DNA of 64,000 nt from Flavobacterium chungbukense (GTDB lineage Bacteria; Bacteroidota; Bacteroidia; Flavobacteriales; Flavobacteriaceae). A program made the translations under genes and the position numbers. Below, one piece after another: positions 41,905 to 51,958 of this stretch. The DNA lies in contig NZ_JAJGZV010000007.1 in assembly GCF_020805785.1 (NCBI RefSeq), positions 1 to 64,000 on the forward strand. The letters are read 5' to 3'. The notes beneath the pieces were generated by a model, which was not told the origin of the DNA, made no database searches, and worked only from the letters and a program-made list of their open reading frames with translations. Positions within the stretch are counted from its first letter, which is position 1; each line of letters starts with the position of its first letter.

Positions 41905-42010
41905 ATTAAGGTATTCGTTTTTATTTTTTGAAATACAAATATAGAGTATTTGGGCGTTTAATAAAATTTGTGATACAAAAATTGGTTTAGAATTTTGATT
42001 ATCTGTAAAA

Positions 42011-42040
42011 CAAAAAACAGCTCAATAAAATGAGCTGTTT
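42011..42040 (-). terminator. Terminator of the 91-residue membrane-protein gene
   Basis: AAACAGCTCA (42015-42024) pairs with TGAGCTGTTT (42031-42040); on the minus strand it runs into a U-rich tail. It lies 35 bp past the stop of the small membrane protein. Confidence 0.7.
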
Positions 42041-42074
42041 CCACCTGAATAAAAAAAATAAAAACTAAAAATTA

Positions 42075-42350
42075 TTAACCGTGACTCTGTTTTGTTATCG
42101 CAAAAATAATAACCAGAATTACTCCTAAAATCATCATTCTGTTAACAGTGTGATGAAGTTCATTTGTTCCGTGAATCTTGTCATTTTTTCTCTGCTTTAT
42201 CATATTTACTATTACAAAAGGAAAAACAAGAATAATAGATAAATACAAATAATATCTGAGGTATTCATAATATTGTTCATTAACAATAACAAGACCTATT
42301 CCCCAGAAAAAAATAGCTATAGTTGCTGGAGTTAAAATTTTTTTAATCAT
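42075..42350 (-). CDS. Small membrane protein of unknown function
   Basis: 91 residues with about three hydrophobic helices (TPATIAIFFWGIGLVIV; YYLYLSIILVFPFVIVNMI; MILGVILVIIFAI) and a short basic loop (KQRKNDK). No motif recognised. It stands alone between a terminator behind it and the SusC/SusD locus terminator ahead of it. Confidence 0.7.
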   Translation of the reverse strand: MIKKILTPATIAIFFWGIGLVIVNEQYYEYLRYYLYLSIILVFPFVIVNMIKQRKNDKIHGTNELHHTVNRMMILGVILVIIFAITKQSHG

Positions 42351-42384
42351 AATTTATCAATAAGGGGCTAACCAAGTTTAAAAT

Positions 42385-42417
42385 TTTAAAAGCAACTCAA
42401 AAGATGAGTTGCTTTTT
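42385..42417 (-). terminator. Terminator at the end of the SusC/SusD locus
   Basis: AAAAGCAACTCA pairs perfectly with TGAGTTGCTTTT around a short loop. On the minus strand it ends in U residues. It lies 30 bp past the DUF4302 gene stop. Confidence 0.8.
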
Positions 42418-42446
42418 ATGAATAAAAATTATTCTAAATTTTTATA

Positions 42447-43808
42447 TTATTGGAATGCGTAAGTTGTAATTCTAAAACTACTTGATGCAGCTGTAAAAGT
42501 GTAAATTGTATTGGTAAACTGTATTCTAAAGCTTTCTCTAGTTACATATAAACCTTTAGGATCCATTAATTTATCATCAAGATTTTTCACTAAAGGATCT
42601 GCCGCAATTACAGAAGTTCCGTTATGCCATAATGAATGTTTCAAAATAATAGTCTTATTAACTGCATCTTCTGTAATAGTTGCTCTATGATAAACAGTTG
42701 CTTTTCCTCCAGTAAAACTGTACATAATATCTACAGTACGGTTGTTGAAGAAAGTAAATTGCACTCTGTTTACTTTTGCTGCAGATGCGTTATTTATTTC
42801 GTTTAGCAAGAACACACACAATTGTGAATTAGTCGGAGCACTAGCCAAGTTCGCTGCGATATAACCATAAGCTGTTGATGGTGCTCCTGCTGCTGGCAAT
42901 GTTACTTTGTAATCATCTGTTAGTCTTGGAGGTGCATTGGTATATTTTATAGTTGCTTTTACACCATCTTTTCCAGTAGCTACGAAAGAATTCGTAGGAG
43001 TATCATAAACAAAATCTGTAAGCTTCTGACCTTTTACATCCAATGGAAGTTTTGAATAAGCTCCTAAAGGATTAAATGAAAGTGCAAGATCATAACTTGT
43101 ATTAACAGCAGGATCTAAAGAATAACCTGTACCAAAACGAGCGCTAGTATTATAACTAAAATCATAGTTTTTGGTTGCTGTACCATCATTTATTTCTAAT
43201 AATCTAAATAATGGACTATTCATATCTCCAGTTATGTTTTTGATAATTGGAACATTTTTAGGTAAATCGGTCCAGTCTTTTGGTGTTGCTTTTACAAAAC
43301 GAAGCATGTGGCCATTTCTATTTGTTTTAAAAATGATATTGCCATCTTTTTGTCCGTAGTAATAGAACTGGAAATCTCCTAAATATCCTTTTGCCAAAAG
43401 TCCAGCAGTCGGATAATTATTTGCATCTGATAGAAGATGTATTCTATTTTGTGTAGAAAAAACTAAACTTACTGTGCTTCCAACCTGAATATTGTATTGG
43501 CTTTGATATGTTTTCGTGTCAATTTCTCCATCTCTACCTGTAAAGTCTGATGCCATATCTACTTTTCCTCCTGGTAAGAATTTAAATAAATGTGTCCATC
43601 CTCCTAATTGTGTACTATCAGTATAATAAACTGCTTTCCAACCATCTGCTGATGAAAGTAATAAATCGTTTAATTCTTTCTGACGCCCGCTTAATCTGTC
43701 TGTTGCATTTTCATCAAATTTTGCATCTACTTCCGGACTTGAACATGATCCCAAAAGCAAGGCTACGAAAGAAATCAATAAGCACTTATATATATATTTT
43801 GCTTTCAT
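42447..43808 (-). CDS. DUF4302-type lipoprotein
   Basis: 453 residues. A lipoprotein signal (MKAKYIYKCLLISFVALLLG then SCSSPEVDA) places it on the outer membrane. It starts with RLSGRQKELNDLLLSSADGWKAVYYTDS, typical of DUF4302 proteins that accompany SusC/SusD loci, and continues as a long beta-rich domain. No enzyme motif seen. It is the last gene of the locus, after the zinc metallohydrolase lipoprotein. A surface ligand-binding role is likely. Confidence 0.8.
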   Translation of the reverse strand: MKAKYIYKCLLISFVALLLGSCSSPEVDAKFDENATDRLSGRQKELNDLLLSSADGWKAVYYTDSTQLGGWTHLFKFLPGGKVDMASDFTGRDGEIDTKTYQSQYNIQVGSTVSLVFSTQNRIHLLSDANNYPTAGLLAKGYLGDFQFYYYGQKDGNIIFKTNRNGHMLRFVKATPKDWTDLPKNVPIIKNITGDMNSPLFRLLEINDGTATKNYDFSYNTSARFGTGYSLDPAVNTSYDLALSFNPLGAYSKLPLDVKGQKLTDFVYDTPTNSFVATGKDGVKATIKYTNAPPRLTDDYKVTLPAAGAPSTAYGYIAANLASAPTNSQLCVFLLNEINNASAAKVNRVQFTFFNNRTVDIMYSFTGGKATVYHRATITEDAVNKTIILKHSLWHNGTSVIAADPLVKNLDDKLMDPKGLYVTRESFRIQFTNTIYTFTAASSSFRITTYAFQ

Positions 43809-43838
43809 AATAGTATTTTTTTATAATAATTTTCGTCC

Positions 43839-44696
43839 TTAATTATTTATTACAATATCTGTATTTTTCTGAGCCTCATCTCTTAAAGCATAAAAGTCGA
43901 TATTGAATGCTTCTTTGTAATATTTAACCACAAGCGCCTCTTTTGCTTTAATATTTGCTTTTGCAGTTGCATCTGTAACACCTGCTAAAATTGCATCATA
44001 TTCTGCTTTTGAACTTGTCAAGATTGTTGCAGCAGTTTCTGCAAAATCTTCGTAAATATTTAATCTAGCATAACTTGTTATAAATCCTAAAGATCTTGAA
44101 GTTGCAATTGCCTCTACATACCAGCTTGAAGTATAACCAGATGGAGTTAACTTTGCCCAAGCTTGTTCGTCAAAAGGTTTTGTCTGGTTTAAAATATGAA
44201 CATACTCATGCTGAATAGTATGAATAAATTGTGTTACACTTGCTCTACTTTTTTTGTTTAAATTGTCTATTTGAAACAATGAAACTCTTTGACCAGCTTC
44301 GGCAAGTCCTAATGTTACTGTACCATTTGTATTTAAGTTTATACCTCCAACTAGCACAAACTCTCTAGGTGCGATCTTCTTAACAAATTCTTTCCCTCCA
44401 ATAGTTGTATAACTGTCAATCCAGATTTTCTTAACCACTTCCATTGCTGGCTGTACCTTTGCAACAAGAGGTGGATACAAATATCTATTATTGTCTACCA
44501 AATTCTGATTCCACTCATAATACACATTAATATTATAAGGATCTAAAAAATTAGTACCAATCCATTTATCCAAATCTGTTTTTACCGGAGTAGAAAAATC
44601 TAATTGACTTTCTTTTGGTTGGTCTTCATGGGCGCAAGATGCAATTAACAAAGCTCCTGCAATTAATACTGTCTTATATGTTTTAAATATTTTCAT
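43839..44696 (-). CDS. Substrate-import-associated zinc metallohydrolase lipoprotein
   Basis: 285 residues. Lipoprotein signal (MKIFKTYKTVLIAGALLIASC). The zinc motif is HEYVH in FIHTIQHEYVHILNQTKPF, with a later acidic NIYEDFAET that could supply the third ligand. This fits the metallohydrolase lipoproteins found next to SusC/SusD pairs in Bacteroidota. It may cut peptides or other ligands at the cell surface before import. Lies between SusD and DUF4302. Confidence 0.85.
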   Translation of the reverse strand: MKIFKTYKTVLIAGALLIASCAHEDQPKESQLDFSTPVKTDLDKWIGTNFLDPYNINVYYEWNQNLVDNNRYLYPPLVAKVQPAMEVVKKIWIDSYTTIGGKEFVKKIAPREFVLVGGINLNTNGTVTLGLAEAGQRVSLFQIDNLNKKSRASVTQFIHTIQHEYVHILNQTKPFDEQAWAKLTPSGYTSSWYVEAIATSRSLGFITSYARLNIYEDFAETAATILTSSKAEYDAILAGVTDATAKANIKAKEALVVKYYKEAFNIDFYALRDEAQKNTDIVINN

Positions 44697-44715
44697 ATTA
44701 CTTTCAAATTAAAAA

Positions 44716-46200
44716 TTATCTAGGATTTTTTTCAATGCCATTATCTGACGCTCTAAGCGGAATTTGTAATGCTCTTCTTTTATCGTCTTTTTCTAAGACA
44801 TTACTTCTTACCACTTTTCCAAATTCAAGAGTATTATGTGTTACAACAAGATTAAAACGCTTAATATCAAACCATCTTAAACCTTCACGAATAAAATCTC
44901 TTCTTCTTGCTTCGGCAATTGCTTTAATGTAAGAAGTTTGAAGAGGTGTTAATGTGTAATATGGCGTAAATTCGTTTGCAACTACAGGAAATTTATTGGT
45001 TACAACAGTTTCATTCAAAATATCTGTTGTTGCATTATATCCAGTAGTTCTAGTTCCTAAAAAGTACCCTAATTCTGTATTAACTTCAGCAAATCTGTTT
45101 TTCATTACTAATGCTTCGATTCTGTTCAAATACATTTCGTCGTTACTAAATAATACTGTCGCTGTGTAAGGCTCTCCTGTACGTGAAGTTAAATTGGTGT
45201 ATTTAAAGTACTCATAAAGTTTAGGAACAAATACATTGATACCTCCATAATACTGTCCATTTGGTCTAATAACATTTGCTTTAGCCCAAATATTAGTTTG
45301 AACACCAAATATCTCATCTGATTTATTTCCAGGAAGAGCAAATCTGTAAGAAGCTGATCTATTAGCAATTGAGTTAGGATAGTCTACCAATAAATTAGTT
45401 TCTTGCTCTACTCTTGAATATTCAATTGGCATCTGAGCAAAAGCTGCAGCATAAAAAGCTGGATAGTTTCTAAGTTTTGTTGGTTTAGAACCAAGTCCTT
45501 CGGTAAATTCTAGAACTTTATCCCAGTCTCCTTTTATCAAATAAAAACGAGCAGCAAAAGCTTTCGCAGCATCAATAGTAAAGTGATATTTAGGTTCTTT
45601 ATACTCGTTTGTTACGTATTTCATTCCTTCAATAAGATCTTGTTCTACAAAATCAAATACTTCTTGAACAGTATTACGTTTGTATTTTACCAACAATTCT
45701 GTTTCTGGTTTTGTGATGTATGGAACACCTAAATCTGTCGCTGCTGTTGCAGGATTATAACGGTTTGACCATAATGACACCAACATAAAATGATTGTAAG
45801 CTCTAGCAATTAAAGCTTCTCCTTTTTGCGGATTTAAAGTTGCTGGGCTACCTAATTTTTCAATAGCGTCTAATGCTTGGTTTGCCGCAGCAATAGCTTC
45901 GTAAGACGCCATCCAGAATGCATTTTCGCTATCCAATCCAATTTGAGATTGCATTTCCCAGTTGTAACTTTCTTCGTTTATGATACTTGTAGATTGAACT
46001 TCTGTATCGTAAACATTGTCAGACATAACCTCTGCAATCGGGAAATAAGATCTATTTGGATAAGCAGTAACTAATAATTCTGATATTTTTTCAGGAGTAT
46101 CTATTAGTGTTCTATTGTCTGGTATTTCTGAAAGAAAATCATCACAACTACTAAAACCAACTAGCAATAATAATGATAGTGTTATTTTTATATTTTTCAT
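44716..46200 (-). CDS. SusD/RagB-family outer-membrane lipoprotein
   Basis: 494 residues from the ATG at 46198-46200 (MKNIKITLSLLLLVGFSSCDD, lipobox Cys included); an upstream TTG is a weaker start. The SusD helical fold is indicated by the alternating helices around GEALIARAYNHFMLVSLWSNRYN and the C-terminal AIAEARRRDFIREGLRWFDIKRFNL, the family signature. It forms the lid that captures ligand for SusC. Directly after SusC (9 bp plus). Confidence 0.94.
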   Translation of the reverse strand: MKNIKITLSLLLLVGFSSCDDFLSEIPDNRTLIDTPEKISELLVTAYPNRSYFPIAEVMSDNVYDTEVQSTSIINEESYNWEMQSQIGLDSENAFWMASYEAIAAANQALDAIEKLGSPATLNPQKGEALIARAYNHFMLVSLWSNRYNPATAATDLGVPYITKPETELLVKYKRNTVQEVFDFVEQDLIEGMKYVTNEYKEPKYHFTIDAAKAFAARFYLIKGDWDKVLEFTEGLGSKPTKLRNYPAFYAAAFAQMPIEYSRVEQETNLLVDYPNSIANRSASYRFALPGNKSDEIFGVQTNIWAKANVIRPNGQYYGGINVFVPKLYEYFKYTNLTSRTGEPYTATVLFSNDEMYLNRIEALVMKNRFAEVNTELGYFLGTRTTGYNATTDILNETVVTNKFPVVANEFTPYYTLTPLQTSYIKAIAEARRRDFIREGLRWFDIKRFNLVVTHNTLEFGKVVRSNVLEKDDKRRALQIPLRASDNGIEKNPR

Positions 46201-46214
46201 AATCAATTTATTAT

Positions 46215-49200
46215 TTAGAATGAAAGATTAATTGCAAAAGTATATTGTGCCGTGATTGGGAATGCTACCCCTCCTGTATTACGGAATTCAGGATCTTGTC
46301 CGTTTAACTTTTTGTCTGAATAAATCAACCATGGATTTACAGCAGAACCTTTTAAATTAAATGTTGTTAATCCTAACTTTCTTTTGTATTCGCTTGGAAA
46401 TTCCCAGCTAAGAGAGATATTTTTCAATCTTACGAAATCACCGCTTGCAATTCTAACATCAGAGAAATTATAAGTATTATAAGCAATTTGTAAATCATTA
46501 GCTCCGTAATTTCTATTCAACAATCTATCAGCGATAACTGGAACATTTGTAAAGTTTTCGTCACCAGGATTAATCCATCTGTTAGCAAAATCTTTTGTGA
46601 AAACAGTCTGATCATTGTAAGTATTACTGTAAACAGGATTTAATCTCACTTTATTTCCACCTGATCCAACTACAAATACATATAAAGACCAGCTTTTGTA
46701 AGTAAATGTATTAGCAAGACCAACTGATTTATTTGGCTCAACTGAACCTTCATATTTCAAATACTTCGTTACATCGTTAGTATCTTGAAAATTAGCTTCT
46801 GTTATATTATTATCAGCACCATCTTGCAATTTAAAAGTTGGTAATCCTTCATTATTTAATCCTGTAAATTGATAAGAATATAATGAGTTTCTTGGGTGAC
46901 CAACTGTATTTCCACCATTAGTAGCGATTAAATCAAATACCGCTGGTTTGTTTGCCAGTTTAGTAATTTTCTGATCGTAAACAGAAAAGTTTAACGTTGT
47001 TGACCATTTAAAATCTTTTGAAGTAATGTTTTGAGTAGTAATACCAAGCTCAACACCTTTAGTTTCCATATCAGCGTTGTTACCTTGTTTAACAGATTCT
47101 CCTCCTACTCCAGAAGTAATTACGTAATCGATCAAATCAAAAGCTTTACGTTGGTAAACATCTGTAGTAAGTTGTACTCTGTTATTAAACATTCCAAGAT
47201 CTAAACCAATATTGGTTTCATATTGTTTTTCCCAAGTCAAATCTTTGTTTTGTAAATCTTCTATACGAATTGCATTTTCTCTATCGCTAGTTTGAAAACG
47301 ATTTGCTATATAACTTTTGTAGATTGCTAATGAGTTAGTTGCAGGTCCTGCTGTAGCAGTTAAACCATAAGAAGCTCTAAGTGCCAAAGTATTGATATCT
47401 TCAACATCTTTCATAAAACTTTCTTCTTTGATATTCCATTTCCCACTCACAGTATAAGTTGGCAACCATCTTGAAGATCCTGTGTCACCTTGTCTGTTAG
47501 AACCATCATAACGACCTGTAACAGAAGCAGTATAACGACGATCATATGTATATCCTATTTTTCCAAAGAAACCAACTGTACGCTCTCTTTCTGCTCCAAA
47601 ATCATAGTACGAATTACCTTCATTCACTAATTTCTCAATCATTTTTGGATCAATAAAAGCACTAAGACCTTTTTCGAATTGTATTCCGGCAGCAGTAAAA
47701 TTGTCATTATTTCTATCAACTGATCTAAACTCTGTTCCAAAGAAACCTTCAACTTCATGTTTATCGCTAAAAATATTTCTGTAAGTAACACTATTTCTAA
47801 CATTGTATGAAGTCATATCGTTAGTGTATTTTCTTAAGAAACCACCATACGGCAATACTGAAACTTTAGGCGCAGTTAAATCGTTTGGATTTTGATATAA
47901 AAACACGTTAGCGCTTTGAATTTGAGTATTTAAAGTTTCTCCAACACCAGCATTGTAAGCTCCTACAACATTAGAACCTTCGTAAATCTTATGCTCTCTT
48001 GATGTATTAGCATAACGAGCAGAACCTGTAAAGTTATAAGTCAAATTTTTAGCCAATTTATATTCTAAATCTGCCTGAAAACGAATGTCTTTTACTTTAA
48101 TTCCAAGAGTATTGTTTTTCAACTCATTAAGAATATTCATTGGAGCCCAGTTATTTTGGTAATATTCTAAATTACCATTTTCGTCATAAGGTCTAAGTGT
48201 TCTACTTGTACTTAAAACATAATTGAATGGGTTGATATCGAAATCTCTCGTTATTTTACCATATACAACATCATTTTTACTTTCGTAAGTACCAGGAGCT
48301 TCTTGATCACGAATCGAACCTAATGTAGATAATGTAATATTCAATCTGTCATTGATATAAAACGTTCCTTTAATATTAGAAGAGATTTGTTTTACATTAT
48401 CTGCCAAAGTCCATCCTGGATCTGTATAGTAACCTAAAGAAGCATAAAATGTATTATTTTTTCCTCCACCAGAAAAACTTAACGAATGATTCTGAGTAAT
48501 AGATGGTCTAAACAAAACTTTGAACCAATCTGTATTTCCTAATTCGTATTTTTTTAGAAATTCGTTGATATAAGGCTGTTCATTTCTAACACCAAATTGA
48601 CCATTAGAACTATCGTATAAATTAATTTGTTTTGCCAAAATACCATAAACACCACTAAATCTAGCCGTCAAAGACGAACTTTGATCCAAATAACCTTTTG
48701 CTCTCATCTCTTGAAAAACGCTCATAGATTCCTGAGAATTTAAAATATCATATTGCGTGTAGCTAGGTACTGTTCTTACCGTATTTTCAACAGAATAATT
48801 AATTTTTAAAGGAGAATCTCTTCTACCTTGTTTCGTTGTTACAACAACAACACCATTTAAAGATCTTGAACCATAGATTGAGGTAGCAGATGCATCTTTA
48901 AGAATTTCAATACTTTGAATGTCATTTGCATTTAATCCCGCAACAGCAGAACTTAACAATGTTGCTGAATTTCCAGAAGCCAAATCAGCAAATGTAACAT
49001 TGATAATGTCTTCTTGAACAACACCATCAATTACCCATAAAGGTTTTGTATCTCCAAAAATAGAAGAAGAACCACGCACCGTAATTTTAGGAGTTGCACC
49101 AAAAGATCCTGTAACGTTTTGAACAGTAACCCCTGCAGCTTTCCCTTCAATCATTCTACTAACGTCTACTACTCCATCAACTTTTAACTCAGCCCCAGAA

Positions 49201-49928
49201 ATTTTACTAATAGCTCCAGTAAATGTTCTTTTTGAAGTTTTTTCGTAACCAGTAGTAATAACTACCTCTTTAAGATCTTGTCCAGCTTCAGTTAAAACAA
49301 TTGTTGGTGTATTATTTTCAATTCCAATTTCCTTAGTTTCCATACCAACATAAGAAATTACAATACGCGTAACATTGGCAGGCATTTCTATAACGAAATT
49401 TCCATCAAAATCTGTTAATACAGCAGTTTTTGTTCCTTTAGCCATAACTGTCGCACCCGGAAGTGGGCTACCAGTCTGGTCTGTCACTTTCCCTTTAATG
49501 ATTGGACCAAAAGTCAAAATTTCAAAAAGAGAATCATGATTGTTTGTATTCGAAAAAGAAGCAACTGTGCTCTTTTGAAGCACAATCTGATTGCTTACTT
49601 CTGAAAAAGTTATATTAAATGGCACTAGTATTCTGCTAAGAATACTAGATAAAGTTTCTTGGTTCGCTTCTATACTAACCTTTTCTGCAAGTTGAGGAAG
49701 TCTAGAATTATAAGAAAATTTAACACGAGCAGATTTTTCGATTTTTGATAAAGCATTGTCTAAAGTCAAATTTTCCAATGTAATTGTAACTTTAGTATCT
49801 AGTTTTTTCTGCCCGTTTACATTATTTGCAAATGTAACACTTGAAAAGACAAGTGCTAACACAAACTGAAACAGCGTTATTTTCATGATTTGGTGAAGTA
49901 ATCGTTGCTTGACAACAGGTTTTTTCAT
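46215..49928 (-). CDS. SusC/RagA-family TonB-dependent transporter with STN domain
   Basis: 1237 residues. After the signal peptide comes an STN domain (about 50-110: LTLDNALSKIEKSARVKFSYN), which senses ligand state for FecR signalling. Then a carboxypeptidase-regulatory-like domain (KGKVTDQTGSPLPGATVMAKG), a plug domain (about 215-350; SIEILKDASATSIYGSRSLNG) and a 22-strand barrel ending in ITAQYTFAINLSF. It imports large ligands through the outer membrane with TonB energy. With SusD, FecR and ECF sigma alongside, it is a signal-transducing transporter. A hairpin-rich 218-bp region separates it from fecR. Confidence 0.95.
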   Translation of the reverse strand: MKKPVVKQRLLHQIMKITLFQFVLALVFSSVTFANNVNGQKKLDTKVTITLENLTLDNALSKIEKSARVKFSYNSRLPQLAEKVSIEANQETLSSILSRILVPFNITFSEVSNQIVLQKSTVASFSNTNNHDSLFEILTFGPIIKGKVTDQTGSPLPGATVMAKGTKTAVLTDFDGNFVIEMPANVTRIVISYVGMETKEIGIENNTPTIVLTEAGQDLKEVVITTGYEKTSKRTFTGAISKISGAELKVDGVVDVSRMIEGKAAGVTVQNVTGSFGATPKITVRGSSSIFGDTKPLWVIDGVVQEDIINVTFADLASGNSATLLSSAVAGLNANDIQSIEILKDASATSIYGSRSLNGVVVVTTKQGRRDSPLKINYSVENTVRTVPSYTQYDILNSQESMSVFQEMRAKGYLDQSSSLTARFSGVYGILAKQINLYDSSNGQFGVRNEQPYINEFLKKYELGNTDWFKVLFRPSITQNHSLSFSGGGKNNTFYASLGYYTDPGWTLADNVKQISSNIKGTFYINDRLNITLSTLGSIRDQEAPGTYESKNDVVYGKITRDFDINPFNYVLSTSRTLRPYDENGNLEYYQNNWAPMNILNELKNNTLGIKVKDIRFQADLEYKLAKNLTYNFTGSARYANTSREHKIYEGSNVVGAYNAGVGETLNTQIQSANVFLYQNPNDLTAPKVSVLPYGGFLRKYTNDMTSYNVRNSVTYRNIFSDKHEVEGFFGTEFRSVDRNNDNFTAAGIQFEKGLSAFIDPKMIEKLVNEGNSYYDFGAERERTVGFFGKIGYTYDRRYTASVTGRYDGSNRQGDTGSSRWLPTYTVSGKWNIKEESFMKDVEDINTLALRASYGLTATAGPATNSLAIYKSYIANRFQTSDRENAIRIEDLQNKDLTWEKQYETNIGLDLGMFNNRVQLTTDVYQRKAFDLIDYVITSGVGGESVKQGNNADMETKGVELGITTQNITSKDFKWSTTLNFSVYDQKITKLANKPAVFDLIATNGGNTVGHPRNSLYSYQFTGLNNEGLPTFKLQDGADNNITEANFQDTNDVTKYLKYEGSVEPNKSVGLANTFTYKSWSLYVFVVGSGGNKVRLNPVYSNTYNDQTVFTKDFANRWINPGDENFTNVPVIADRLLNRNYGANDLQIAYNTYNFSDVRIASGDFVRLKNISLSWEFPSEYKRKLGLTTFNLKGSAVNPWLIYSDKKLNGQDPEFRNTGGVAFPITAQYTFAINLSF

Positions 49929-50016
49929 AATTTTGGTTTGTTTTGATTAATACTATTCGAGTGTATTTTAAGAAACATCATAAATTACTCTTTACAGAGA
50001 GTGATTTAATCTAATT

Positions 50017-50055
50017 AAGTGTCGATTATGTTACAGCATTTTCGGCACTTTTTTT
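50017..50055. repeat. Hairpin in the susC leader
   Basis: AAGTGTCGA (50017-50025) pairs with TCGGCACTT (50042-50050; one G-U) followed by a T-run on the plus strand, with no plus-strand gene to end. On the minus strand it forms a stem with a leading A-run in the transcribed susC leader. A second imperfect stem (ACTCT...AGAGT) lies nearer the start at about 49986-50004. Confidence 0.5.
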
Positions 50056-50146
50056 ATGCATTCATTTTTTACATAGGCAGTTACATTATTTTTTTTTGGA
50101 CATTCAGTTCGGTTTTGGTTTCTTTATTTTTATTGAATTTCACAAA

Positions 50147-51262
50147 TCAATTACATCCCGAAGTTGTAATGACAATTTGATTTCCATTCATTTCATAATT
50201 AGAATCGTTTCCAATGCTTTTACAAATAATTTTAAGCTTTTCTGCTAAAGGCTGATCACTTAGCGAAGTGGTCAATCTGCATTCTTTTAGTTTATCTTTA
50301 GGATAATCTATTTCAACTACATAAGCCTGCTCGATGGTTTCTAGAATTTGCGCTACAGGAATATCTGTAAATTCAAAACTTAATTGCTCAATATTCCTAA
50401 CACTATTAACCAGAATCGGATCTTCAGTAATATTTGTTATTTTACTGAAAACAAAATCTTTACGAGTAAAACGCAATGCTTGATTTGGAAGTAAAACAAT
50501 TTCTTCTGTCTTATCAGCGCGAACCAAATCGTTAGATCTTACCCTTACTTTACCGGTGCGAACTAGTACTTCTACGTTTTGCTGGTCTGGAAAAGCTTTA
50601 ATTCTAAAACTTGTACCAACAACCCTTGTCACTATTTCGTTAGCATAAACGAAAAAAGGCTTTTTAGGATTTTTACTAATTTCAAAGAAACCTTCGCCGG
50701 ATAAATACACCTTTCTTTCGTTTCCGGTAAAGATTTTTGGGTAACTTAATTTACTATTTGGTTGCAACAGAACTGAACTTCCATCAGACAAAGTAACAAT
50801 TTGAGATTTTTCAGTATTATTGGTTTGTTCAACTAAACCTTCGTTATTTTCTTCGACTAACTCTTTGTAGGTAACCACATTATCTTGTGGCAAAACATCA
50901 CTTTTGAAAAACCATGTTGAAAAAACACCGGCAAGAACAGCCGCTGCAATACCGCTAATCCAGTAGCGCTGCGTTCTTTGTTTTTTAATTTTAAAAGTTT
51001 TTTGAGAAAGCAATTCTCTTTGTTCAATCTTCTGCCAAGTTTCCTTTAAGGCTTCATGAACATCATTTGAAGTTAATTTAGAATTTGGAACTTTCATTGC
51101 CAACAGCAAAAGTCTTGCGTCTTCAACCAATTTGGCTCTTTCAAGATTCTCTAAAGTCCATTCTTCCCAGCCTTGCTCATCAATTTTAGATAATATCCAC
51201 AATTGAAAAGATTCATCAGCTAAAAAGTCCTCTATTTCGATATAATTATTACGTTTTCGCAT
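50147..51262 (-). CDS. FecR-family anti-sigma factor
   Basis: 371 residues. A cytoplasmic N-terminal part (about 1-105) that would bind the sigma factor, one membrane helix (about 107-126: YWISGIAAAVLAGVFSTWFF) and a periplasmic FecR domain (VTLSDGSSVLLQPNSKLSYP; GEGFFEISKNPKKPFFVYA). The C-terminal DUF4974-like part (FEFTDIPVAQILETIEQAYVV) contacts the STN domain. It passes the transport signal to the ECF sigma gene just upstream. Confidence 0.93.
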   Translation of the reverse strand: MRKRNNYIEIEDFLADESFQLWILSKIDEQGWEEWTLENLERAKLVEDARLLLLAMKVPNSKLTSNDVHEALKETWQKIEQRELLSQKTFKIKKQRTQRYWISGIAAAVLAGVFSTWFFKSDVLPQDNVVTYKELVEENNEGLVEQTNNTEKSQIVTLSDGSSVLLQPNSKLSYPKIFTGNERKVYLSGEGFFEISKNPKKPFFVYANEIVTRVVGTSFRIKAFPDQQNVEVLVRTGKVRVRSNDLVRADKTEEIVLLPNQALRFTRKDFVFSKITNITEDPILVNSVRNIEQLSFEFTDIPVAQILETIEQAYVVEIDYPKDKLKECRLTTSLSDQPLAEKLKIICKSIGNDSNYEMNGNQIVITTSGCN

Positions 51263-51352
51263 CTTACTATTAAGGTTACAAAAACATAGAGGACAGTTTT
51301 TATATTATATACTCACTTATTTAAGATTTTTTTTTGATTTTTTCTTAAAATT

Positions 51353-51958
51353 TTACAAAACCCCTGCAGATATAAGGATTAACAACGGAATACTACCTTT
51401 CCATTCTTTACGAAGACTCAACAATCCGCGATGCAACAAGTTATTTGCAGATTGATAATTTACATCTAATAAATCTGCAATCTGATCTACACTTAACCCT
51501 TGATGATAACGAAGATAAAGCGCTTCTTTTTGACGCCCTGGAAGATCATTTAGTAATTTATTCAAGTATAAGACGCGTTCAGCAGTAATTTCATCTTCTA
51601 CTAAATCATTTTCTATAGAAAAATCGAAAAGAAATTCTAAAACATCAGTCGAGGTCGTTTTTCTAAAAACATGATCCCTTTCATGCAATCTAGCAATCCT
51701 TTTTCTAACACTAGAAAGCAAATATGCTTTTACTATTACATTGTCTTGTAGCGAATTACGATAAAGCCAAATATCCGCAAAGACATCTTGAATACAATCT
51801 TGTACTTTTTCGGAGAAAGGACAAAGGGAATTTCCATAATTGATTAAGTCTTTATAATATTTTTCAAAAAGAAAAGAAAACGATTTTTCATCACCATTTT
51901 TCAAATTATTCCAAAGAATAAAATCATCTAGCATTTTGTTTTTTAAAATTTGGCTCAT
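51353..51958 (-). CDS. ECF RNA polymerase sigma factor (FecI type)
   Basis: 201 residues. Sigma region 2 (FSFLFEKYYKDLINYGNSLC; CIQDVFADIWLYRNSL) and region 4 (LPGRQKEALYLRYHQGLSVDQ; LDVNYQSANNLLHRGLLSLRKEW) are clear, without regions 1 or 3. It should switch on the SusC/SusD locus when FecR releases it. First gene of the locus; its own upstream region has no obvious -33/-7 promoter. Confidence 0.94.
   Translation of the reverse strand: MSQILKNKMLDDFILWNNLKNGDEKSFSFLFEKYYKDLINYGNSLCPFSEKVQDCIQDVFADIWLYRNSLQDNVIVKAYLLSSVRKRIARLHERDHVFRKTTSTDVLEFLFDFSIENDLVEDEITAERVLYLNKLLNDLPGRQKEALYLRYHQGLSVDQIADLLDVNYQSANNLLHRGLLSLRKEWKGSIPLLILISAGVL

Noticed and set aside
50017..50055. Plus-strand rho-independent terminator
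   Set aside because: The stem and T-run look right but no plus-strand gene lies upstream for many kilobases; it is kept as a hairpin in the susC leader instead.
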